Shown here in pieces: positions 55,246 to 64,000 of a stretch of DNA of 64,000 nucleotides. The position numbers and the translations under genes were made by a program. This DNA is from Lepeophtheirus salmonis (lineage: Eukaryota > Arthropoda > Copepoda > Siphonostomatoida > Caligidae), in the NCBI RefSeq assembly GCF_016086655.4, contig NC_052136.2:17670001-17734000 (forward strand), given 5' to 3'. Every line of letters begins with the position of its first letter. Position 1 is the stretch's first letter. The notes beneath the pieces were generated by a model. The model was not told the DNA's origin. It searched no databases and worked only from the letters and a program-made list of their open reading frames with translations.

Positions 55246-56889
55246 GAAATAAAACTGTCTTTCAGCTGCTTTAATTAATTTTTATAAGTTGACTCTTGCA
55301 TGATTTAAAGCAGCTGACTCTATGTACTATAAATTCAAAAAAGATACATCTTAACATTTGGATTTTTATATTAATTTATATCAATCAAAGGCTTTCGCTT
55401 AAAATTCCTGTCAATTCATACTCTGACATTAATACTTATTATGATAAAATTGTCAATTTATATAAAAATCAAAGAAGGGATCTGTGTAAAGAATAAATTA
55501 AGTTTATCAATCAGAAAAACGGTTGATGCCTGTGTTCTTTGTTCTTTTTTGTTCATCTAATTTAATAGAAAAAATATTGTCTTTCTATCTGTCTATCTGT
55601 CTGAATTTTGATCTAAGGGATAACAATGTTGTCGTATAAATAAAATAATGGAAAGGTCTGCATATAGCATCGAACATGTATACAAGGTGCACTGTATATA
55701 TAGTGCTTCCAAATATAAATCGTAAAATATTTTTTATCTAATAAATAATAATGTAGTCGTATTAATTAAATATTCCAAGTGTTTGTATGTATAACAAGGG
55801 CACTGTTTCTTTGTGTTTTGTTTGTTTTTTCTTTTAGTCTCTTAAGCATATAGTAATCCATGTGCATTTTCAGTATATGTTAAGATTTTAATTAAATATA
55901 AATACTGATACGTTAAAATGAATTTTATATTTCATTTTGTCTGTTAAGTGATACAATCGTCTCCCTAAATATTACTATGAAGTTGGATACTACACGAGTT
56001 GTGGTACTTGACTCATTTTAAACTATAGCGAAGGATATTCTATTCAAATGAAGTATTATTCTGTTAAAAGTGCTTTGGTTGTCTAAGAATTTATGTGTAT
56101 TAACTATTAAGTCAATAATAACATCATTATTGTCTCTACTTTCGTTGTATTTTAACAGAGACTTGAGTATTTATGTGACATTAACAAAAATAAAATATTT
56201 TAAAGATATCAGACACCAACTATTCGTCTTTTGGCAGGTGGATCAATGTCTGATCCGTATTTCTTCAGGTAACTCAACTTCTTAACAGAAGTATTCCCAG
56301 AAGAATAAAAACAATGTTCTTAATTTCCTTTAAATCCAAAAAAATTCAGAAATCATCCTCCTTCCTCGAAGAGAGGTATGACATAAATGATTAAGGTTTC
56401 TTTCTAAGTCATTTCATATCCATGATTTGTTTCGGTTTCCCTTCTTTTGCATCAATTGGATTTTTTTTTTAATTCCATATTGCTAAATCTTATGAGATAT
56501 TGAATTAGATTTTCTAGGAATAGTGTTGTATTTTAATTTCCTTCAGACTCTCACTGTATTGTTGGCCGCCGGCAAAGTGATCTGAGCATAATGCAGAATG
56601 AAACGACGGCGTAAATTCCTTTCGACAGACAGCTTTTATCCATTTATCCAGAATCTATTGACTATTATTATAGAAGAAAACGAAATTTGAAATAGAATAG
56701 GAAGTTTAGTTTAAATCTAAGCTTTACCTCGATCTCTAGGAAATCTATGGAAATTACGTCCAGATTGGAGTAAATTTAAACAGCACGATATTTGATATTT
56801 TTAGTAAAATTCTAATTAAAAATATCATTTATAACCAAATACAGAATAGGAAATTCATTCATAGTAATCTGTAATCCTAACTGGGGAAA
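55246..56889. other. AT-rich stretch, nothing recognised
   Basis: Contains the half-unit at 55513-55565 and a CTATCTGTCTATCTGTCTG run near 55584. No gene is supported. Confidence 0.4.
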
Positions 56890-57070
56890 GTATATTCAAA
56901 TCTGATCACGTATTAAAAAGTTGAAAAATCAACTTCTTCTCTTTAGCTAAAATTGAAAATAACATACCCCTTCCTTAAGCAGTAGTTTATTGCAGCAAAC
57001 TGAAGATTTTATTCTACTACTGCCTTAATATACCAAACTGCCTTTTTGTATCTATGTATTTCTTTCACAA
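56890..57070 (+). repeat. Dispersed repeat copy (pair with 500-730)
   Basis: Plus-strand partner of the minus-strand copy at 500-730. It keeps the CTTTAGCT word but not the open frame. Confidence 0.5.
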
Positions 57071-57179
57071 TGGCATTACGTGTGAGCGGGCTAATGAAAA
57101 ACAGAGAGTAACACTGAGGATTTCTAGGGGAGTTCTCTTCTATATTATTAAGGCAAAATTTATTTAATAAGTTGTGGGT

Positions 57180-57395
57180 GTGTTAACAACTCCCTCTAAA
57201 AGAAGAATTATCGCACATCTTTGGTGTAAATTGATTTTAAAATGCACAATAAAATAAATATATATGATTATAATTGTAATATTTTCCTCCACTAATACTT
57301 TATTAAATGTGGAAGGTTCTCCTGATATTAACAATAGTATTAATTCAGTAGTACCATACGTTTTTTTCCGGCCTTATCCTCGCGCTCATACACAA
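57180..57395 (-). repeat. Repeat family R1, inverted copy
   Basis: The reverse complement starts GAGCGCGAGGATAAGGCC and continues GTATGGTACTACTGAATTAA, then GTTAATATCAGGAGAACC. Single-ended. Confidence 0.55.
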
Positions 57396-57904
57396 ATCAC
57401 ATCTATAATAATAATAATAACTATTCTCTAAATAATAATTAACAATTGACAACAGGAAAGATACAGAAGGCTAGCTACAATATAAAAAAAATTCAAATTT
57501 TTCCCTTTCCTTTTGATAGTCGCAGTTGAGAGTGAATAAAAAAAGCTATTGTGTAGGTATGTTACAAAGTCTGGAAAAAGTCAAAATATGAATTTGAAAA
57601 AGGGACTCTTACGTTGTCTCTTCCCATAAATACCTCCATTATCCATTGGCTATTAACTGAGAAATCTGGAGATTCGTGTTCGAAAATTTAATTCGTCTTA
57701 AACTTGAATTGCACGTACTTAGAACTGGATTCTTAAGACTTGCGTATTAAATACGACGCACGGAGTTTGTTATTATAATTTCACTCAAATTATGTCCTTC
57801 TACATTTAGGACTGTCCGAGTTTGAATCACGAAACCTACACCTTCCTATATGTGATTCAGTGACCGAAAAGGAATGAGTATAACACAAACATGGCATTCC
57901 TCTT

Positions 57905-58340
57905 ATAATTTATAAGCGTCTACAAATTATCATAAAAACTTATGCTCTCTATCAATTTTTATATTTTTTTTCAATAATGAATAGAAAAATATTTAAGCTT
58001 TCTTAACTTTAAAGATAAATCTCTATTAATTAGATGTGTCATTTTTGGCCCAAAATGTTGAAGGCAATTTAAAGATACAGAAATAGTCCTATTACTTAAT
58101 AGCGACAACAAACTTGTTTATCTCATAAAAATTGATTCCGTCATTTAATTTTTATATTTTTTTTCACTAATATCCAAGGCATACTAAGTGTTTTTGAAAA
58201 ATTTCTTTGTCAGCTGATATGGGGGATTTTTCCACCAAACTACCATGCAAAACTGCTGTTCCTTACATCTTCTATTCATTAGCGACTACAAACTATTTCA
58301 TTCCATAAAAACTGATGTTCTCAATCAAACAGTAAATATC
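57905..58340. repeat. Diverged tandem repeat, about 180-bp period
   Basis: Three starts near 57910, 58095 and 58276 share AGCG(T/A)C-ACAAA and CATAAAAA(C/T)T-ATG words, followed in the first two by ATTTTTATATTTTTTTTCA. Divergence is high. Confidence 0.55.
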
Positions 58341-58371
58341 CTCTATAATGGAATCATATTTGCATTCAATA

Positions 58372-58425
58372 ACTTTCCGGATTAGAAAATTTCCGCTAGT
58401 GGAAATTCGGGGTTACGAAACCAAA
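58372..58425. repeat. TTTCCG-rich short repeat unit
   Basis: CTTTCCGGATTAGAAAATTTCCGC followed by TAGTGGAAATTCGG. Related units lie at 59085-59130 and 59165-59215. Confidence 0.5.
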
Positions 58426-58551
58426 TATATATTGGCAAACTAATTTACCGATTGTTTTATATTTCATTCTATTTACTAAAAAAATGCCTAAATGCTTATT
58501 AATTATATTACATATAGGTGCCAATAATTGGCAATGGTAAACTATTAATCA

Positions 58552-58805
58552 TTATCTAAGGCCTGTAGAGAAATAAGACCCTATATTGGTTTGCTTAGAT
58601 TTAAACTTTTGGTTTATTATGAGGGATGCCTGGGTGTCATACAGTTTGTTAGCTATCTCGAGGAAGTAAGCCCTTTGAACCTCAGGTATATTGCATGACT
58701 CATTGGCATATGGCAATATCCTTGATGCCATCTCCATCACTTCCTTGCTGTATGGGTGGGGGCTTCACCGGCTCCTCTTTAGTAAGCTCTTCAGTAGATT
58801 CATCT
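58552..58805 (-). pseudogene. Pogo/Tigger-like transposase tail
   Basis: Minus strand: DESTEELTKEEPVKPPP, a frame change, then EVMEMASRILPYANE, EVQRAYFLEIANKLYDTQAS and INQKFKSKQTNIGSYF before TAG. An acidic stretch, a short helical segment and a final KQTxIxxYF motif are seen at the C-terminus of some pogo/Tigger-type transposases. The DNA-binding and DDE parts are absent, so the assignment rests on the tail only. Confidence 0.45.
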
Positions 58806-59084
58806 TATGGACCTAACTCTAAATTTTTCTAAATTCTAAACAATTTTCCAAATAAACCTTATGTGTGCACTTCATATAAATATGTATAAAACAAAACAAC
58901 AAGCTCTTGGGTTGCTGTATCACATTATCTGAATTGAATAGTTGATGTCAAACTAGATACATAACTATGACATGTTTATGCATCTCATGTGGCGCTTCTA
59001 TACATATGTACTTAAAATTTCTCTTCTGGCAAAAAAACTTTATTTTCGTAAATCGAATGTGTTTTTGAGCTTTTTGTACCTCAA
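58806..59084. other. AT-rich stretch, nothing recognised
   Basis: No supported feature. Confidence 0.35.
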
Positions 59085-59220
59085 AAGCCTTCCAGATTAA
59101 GGAATTTCCGTTGGACGGAATTAAAATTGATATAAAAAAGAAGTCAAATAATTTAATGCAAGAGAGTCTCTTCCGGGTAAGGGAATTTCTGTTAGTGAGA
59201 ATTCCGTAGTTCCGAATATT
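59085..59220. repeat. Two TTTCCG-rich units
   Basis: GATTAAGGAATTTCCGTTGG and GTAAGGGAATTTCTGTTAG, relatives of 58372-58425, about 80 bases apart. Confidence 0.5.
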
Positions 59221-59759
59221 TACTATATTGTGCTTTCAAAATTTAAATTATCGTAACTTTCTCTCTTACAGAAAAGAAACATTTTAAATCACATAACCTC
59301 TTCATTTTGAAAAGGTTAGAGATTTGAAGATTATATATAATGCAAACTTATAAAAAATATATTTTTGCGTTCCAAATCTATACACTTTTTTACGTGTATA
59401 TGTAGGCTAGGCGTGGAATACTCATCTTAAATTTCATTAAAAAACTTCTGAATAATGTGATTAAATTTTTGATGCCATATTATCTTCTATTTATAAACAA
59501 GAAGCGTTTGTGTTTACATAAATACTTCTTCATTTGGAAAGGGGGACATGTTGAAGAGTGTGTTTTTGACTCGTTTGTATTCAAACCAATTAATGTCAAA
59601 TGAATAAGGGTATTACAATTATCAAAATGATAAAAAAAAATATGTACCCATTAAAACAATAATTATAATTTACGCACTCTTTTTTTTAGTTAGTATACAC
59701 GATGTGATCTTTATTGTACATTCCAAATCTCAATCTTTTATGTTCCAAGAAGAGTAAAA
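59221..59759. other. AT-rich stretch, nothing recognised
   Basis: No supported feature. Confidence 0.4.
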
Positions 59760-59885
59760 AAGTTCCAAATTCGCAGTTAATAACAAACCAATTCTACTCA
59801 ATAATTATTCTTTAATAATCGTAAATAATTAATTATTGTTCAGAGCTTAATTAGAGCTTATTGGACTTCAAACAGGATTGAAAAT
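59760..59885 (+). repeat. Dispersed repeat (family of 31780-31990)
   Basis: TTAGAGCTTATTGGACTTCAA matches the landmark. It abuts the next repeat. Confidence 0.4.
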
Positions 59886-59939
59886 TGAACGGAAAATGAG
59901 CTTTGTTCATATTTTTCGTTACTTTTTGACCACCAGAGC

Positions 59940-60165
59940 GGGAAAAAGTCATGGACAACGTGATTGGGAGAAATTATTCTCTTTAAATCAATGTACGGCT
60001 TCTACCCCGGTCATTCCTAGAAAAAGAAATATACTTTATGTACTATATGGACTTCATACGAGATTCCTAGGTTAGATGGAGTAAATGTAATACTATAATG
60101 TTTAGTTATACTTAATCAGTGCAACTCTATCTAACCAATTAAAGGAACATTTAAAAAAAAATGAA
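59940..60165 (+). repeat. About 200-bp dispersed repeat (pair with 35100-35310)
   Basis: Same-orientation partner of 35100-35310, ending in an A-rich run after AAAGGAACAT. Confidence 0.8.
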
Positions 60166-60781
60166 CGATTAAAGGAAAATATATTTGAATGGCGTTCATT
60201 AAGTTGTTAATTTACTTTCTCCTTTTTTACTCTTCTCCGAAAACATATTTTATCCCAAAATAACGCTTAAACCACTTAATCATTTTTGCCCATGTTTTTG
60301 CCCGCTAGGGAGTGCTGGGATATAAATAACTACGCAACCTCTATGAAACGACCCAATGGAAATTATATGAAGAAAAAGAAAATTGCTTGAATAAAATTTT
60401 AAGTTAAGTCATTTGTGGTACCCAAAAAAGGACATCTCACGAGGAAAAGTTTTTTTATATAACAAAATTTTTTGACAAAAATTGATTAAGTGGTTATCGT
60501 TTTGTTGTGTAGTAGTTGTTGTTGTGCAATAGGGTCCAAGTTTGAGTTTAATCAATCAACGTGCATAACACTAATAAGTCGCACGGCGTGAGTAAAGCAC
60601 GAAATGCGCCCGTTAGGCTGTGAAGATACAATGGTATCTTATTTTATAGAAAGATTTTGCTTTTCATAAGACGTCACATAGTTATTTTTCTTATTTACGG
60701 AGACAGGGAGGGATATAGATAAAGTTAAAAATCTAGCATGGACATGCTAAAAAAACGGAAAATCAGCATGGTAACCCTAAC
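60166..60781. other. AT-rich stretch, nothing recognised
   Basis: A GC-richer patch at about 60565-60625 (GTCGCACGGCGTGAG, GCGCCCGTTAGG) has no recognisable structure. Confidence 0.35.
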
Positions 60782-61021
60782 AATTTAAAGGATATTTTGG
60801 AGGAGTGAAAGAATAATGCCCATGACGTTTCATTAAATCAGCTACAATCAGCTTTGAAAGAGGAAGGAAAAAAGGATATGAACAATGACATTTACTAGTA
60901 TTTCTCCGATGTCGATCCCCGATTCTACTTTGAGTCCAACAAGTACTTAGAATTATATATCTGCAACAAATCCTCAGGGTTCCACTCCGTCTTTAAAGAA
61001 GTACAAAGCATTGCAGAGTAA
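60782..61021 (+). pseudogene. Coding-like remnant with two stops, unrecognised
   Basis: One frame stays in register for 79 codons with only two internal stops: LKDILEE, stop, NNAHDVSLNQLQSALKEEGK, then NNDIY, stop, YFSDVDPRFYFESNKYLELY, then NKSSGFHSVFKEVQSIAE and TAA at 61019-61021. Acidic and aromatic residues alternate in a way unlike random AT-rich translation. No family is recognised. Candidates are a processed host pseudogene or a transposon protein. Confidence 0.4.
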
Positions 61022-62512
61022 AAAAAAATTCTTGAATAATGCCGCGTATGATTATGTAAGATGCTTCCTTTACCTCAAGCAATATTATATATAATTATAA
61101 ACATACTATTAGTAATATTAAATATAGATACATATGTGATGACGTTTCAAAGACAGGGATTTCCAAAAAGTAGAGTTTATCCTCTAAGTTATGGAACAAA
61201 AAATATAACGTACATGATGAAAATATCAAATTACAATCCACAGTATTATTGACATAAAACAGCTGTGAATGAATTTAAAACATGTACAATATACATTAAA
61301 ATTTATATAAATTCAGCTTACTTAGTTGTTTACAAGACTTTTGGGCTATGATTGTATATTTTTTTTAAATGTGATTCAATTTAAGGTGATATATTTATAT
61401 ATGTAAGTTCAATGTTGAAACCTTTGTAAGTCATTTCTACAAAAAAAAAAGTATGTACAATCACAAACATAAAATTATACAGAAAGGTTCCATATTAGCA
61501 ATACACCGTTTGTCCAGATTCGTCGATTACGAGTTTTTTATATAGAGTGGTTTTCAATTCAAGATACTTGTTGCTATAAAGTCTAAAATTTACTTGCGAT
61601 CATATTAAAATGTTATTTCATACTTGGTAGCACTGCCATAGTCCTAATGAATCTATCACTACGGTATAACCATAGAAACAATTATGGAACTTTTTAGGAT
61701 ATTCCTATAATGTCCGTATGATGTAACATTCACCGGTGGACCCAGAAAAAAATCGTCCATTAAACTATAGAAGGTTTGATTATTCGGGAACCTTAATCAG
61801 TGGTACGGGATTTAAGGGAGATAATCTAGGAGACGCCATATTTGAAAATTAATTTCTTAATGCCATAACTATTAAAAAGCGTTTTCAATGGACTTCACAA
61901 TTTTGATATTTAAATAACCAAGTTTTATAACAATTAAAACCCTTTTTTCATTAATATTAAAGAAAATAGTGAACTATTGGATGTCAAAATAGGACCAACA
62001 AATAGAAAGACTTAAACCTAGCTGTCGATAAAAAATTTATCGCGAAATTGTGTCAAGATATTGATTATCAAGACAGGGATTGAGAAAGAGAGTGTCTGTA
62101 TGATTCGAAATATGTTGGCAGTGATTCGAGCATCCTTTCGTCTCTTGTGTCCAAAGACATTTAGATAAATGAACCATATGTAGATCTGTTTTTAGATAAA
62201 TAACAGTAAATACAGATGTACAAAAAATGAATAACATATTATTATTCAAATAAGTACAAAGAATCATCAGTCCTTAACCTTGATTAGGAAAGGAGAGTGA
62301 TAACTGATAGCTAATGTATATTGTTAATAAAAATTTGTAAATTTATGTATTCAATTATATATGATGTACTTCGGCATCATTGACCCATATACAACACTTC
62401 TTTTGAAAATACATTTACATAAATACAAATTTAATCTAACTGACAATTGTATAGATAATACGATTATTGAACAAAATTTCTTCACTTCACTGATGCATCT
62501 TATATTATGTAC
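61022..62512. other. AT-rich stretch, nothing recognised
   Basis: No gene or repeat pair is supported. Confidence 0.45.
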
Positions 62513-62720
62513 TTACACAAATTTGTCAATTTGATTCAATGAGTCCAAATTCAGGTGGCGGGTAGCACAGGCCTTCTTCTCAATTTGCCACCACACACTG
62601 TAGTCAAGGGGATTCAAATCAGGTGATTGAGGTGGCCAAATGTTTTTATTCCAAAATGGCATGTTGGCAGCGAGCCAATCCTGATATTTATACAGTATGT
62701 AGGCAACCCACATAGGCACA
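62513..62720 (-). pseudogene. Mariner-like transposase fragment, third catalytic block
   Basis: The minus strand reads QDWLAANMPFW, then IWPPQSPDLNPLDYSVWWQI (third catalytic aspartate in LDY), EKKACATRHLNLDSL. It is the same or a close family to 41483-42262 and keeps the segment deleted there. About 55 codons remain, with no terminal repeats nearby. Confidence 0.85.
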
Positions 62721-64000
62721 TTGAGATTACATCGTGATTTATTTTTTGATAAACTGTATATTATAAGGAATTTCTATTCACCGTTTCCAATTCATATTTA
62801 TAAACAGCATGATTGAAATATAACAAAAAACCTTATTTTTTTAAATTGTGTGTCTGAATAGATGATTCAGTCCTCTTTTGTTTTAATCTTCTGTATTAGA
62901 CCTGATTGGAATATAGAGTCTTTGTTATTATTATTTTAACATCAAATTATTCATTAGGAACATTTAAGGGACTCAATCAAATAAAATCTTGATTTTATTT
63001 TTATTTTTTTATTTACATATATAAAAAAAACGTAGGCAGTAAAGAGTTTATACAATATACATTCATTACCCGACTGTTGTAATTCAACTTCTTCTTACAA
63101 GGTCGGAAATTAATTTATGAAAAGAAACAAGGACTAAAAATGTTCTTTAAAAAATATAAAAAGGCAACAATTTTTTTAAGTATAAGAGCGATAATATTTA
63201 CACATTTTAAATGCTTAAAAGATCAAGGCATTGTAAACATTACGCCAAATGACGGTGAGACACTTGCTCTATGAATTTTTGGGCAAAATTTTATTATATG
63301 TATTATTGATTAATAAATAATAATAAATAGCTTCCCAGCTTACGACACTCTTACAAAATGTCAATCAGTCTCACCTCAGGAGACGCTAATCATGCAAAAC
63401 CCATTTGGGTTATTGTAATTTAGAAATGTTGATCCTCATCCATAGAATATGTAGTGTATTTATTTTATATAAACAAGCAATCCGTCTTTGTTTTATTTTA
63501 CGAATAGTATCTACGTAAATATGTAACAAAAATACAAATACCTTCCTAATCAATAACTATATTTCACTCCATTGTTTTGATTTGTAGATAAAGTTAAATA
63601 CCAATCCTATTCTTAATTTGATAACCAACTATTTCATCTCTCATTTAGTATAGGGAAAAGTAGAGAAATCTATATATAAACGCTTTTCCAAAGAAAAAAA
63701 ATGTATGATTATTTCTTTAATTAATTAATGTGATAGAAGAAGAATAAATTATTCAACATGTCACGTGATGTGATTGTATCTAAGAAATGAAACTATAATT
63801 TGAGTCAATTGAATAAAATATAAATATATATATTTTGAACATAAAAAAAATTCTACAAATAAAATACGGTATAATAATCAAATGATATACAGAATGACCC
63901 GGAAGAATATTTTTGTATCACAATGAATGAATTTACTTAAAAATTGGGGATATTGAGGGTTTTTTTTTAAAATAAAAAAACGAAAAAAAAATCCTTGCAG
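62721..64000. other. AT-rich stretch, nothing recognised
   Basis: No gene or repeat boundary is supported to the window end. Confidence 0.45.

Noticed and set aside
1..64000. A new defence, conflict or metabolic gene cluster
   Set aside because: No two adjacent intact non-transposon genes were found, so there is no basis for proposing a multi-gene system.

Overview
The window looks like a gene-poor, very AT-rich piece of an animal nuclear genome. No bacterial operon layout, rRNA, tRNA or CRISPR array was seen. Mariner remnants of several families, P-element-like THAP sequences, hAT miniature elements, a Helitron and a Mutator-like element point to an arthropod. The transposase style resembles parasitic copepods such as Lepeophtheirus or Caligus. 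That species guess is inference from memory, not a database result.

Layout. 0-11 kb: mostly AT-rich, with one complete but dead mariner (5041-6316, TA duplicated at both ends) and a few short unrecognised coding-like scraps. 11.1-13.1 kb: an unrecognised coding remnant (11145-11819), then two mariner fragments, one bounded by 49-bp direct repeats that look like a repair scar. 14.2-17.9 kb: an APE-type non-LTR retrotransposon with endonuclease and reverse transcriptase domains and a poly(A) tail. 19.4-27.5 kb: more mariner remnants, the 5' start of another non-LTR element, a candidate signal-peptide ORF, and a three-part P-element-like THAP pseudogene. 30.5-35.3 kb: nested hAT-type elements, an almost perfect 71-bp inverted repeat, an internally deleted mariner, and AT-rich minisatellite.

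36.6-47.7 kb is the most structured part. A 3.5-kb Mutator-like element (37031-40532) has inverted ends built from 107-108 bp subrepeats, carries a decayed MULE transposase, and hosts a 941-bp Helitron. Next come a mariner holding a 186-bp hAT miniature element with a perfect 8-bp target duplication, a 630-bp foldback array, a THAP fragment, and a Ty3/Gypsy element that has lost most of pol. 48-64 kb: dispersed repeat families in several copies, a 180-bp tandem repeat, a pogo-like transposase tail and a last mariner scrap.

Almost every coding sequence seen belongs to a mobile element, and almost all are broken, so the genes do not form a pathway. The story is layered insertion and decay. I found no convincing new cellular system. 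The best candidates for something undescribed are the subrepeat-ended MULE, the foldback array, the mariner repair scar and the coding remnant at 11.1-11.8 kb. Similarities were judged by eye, so boundaries marked approximate may shift by tens of bases.
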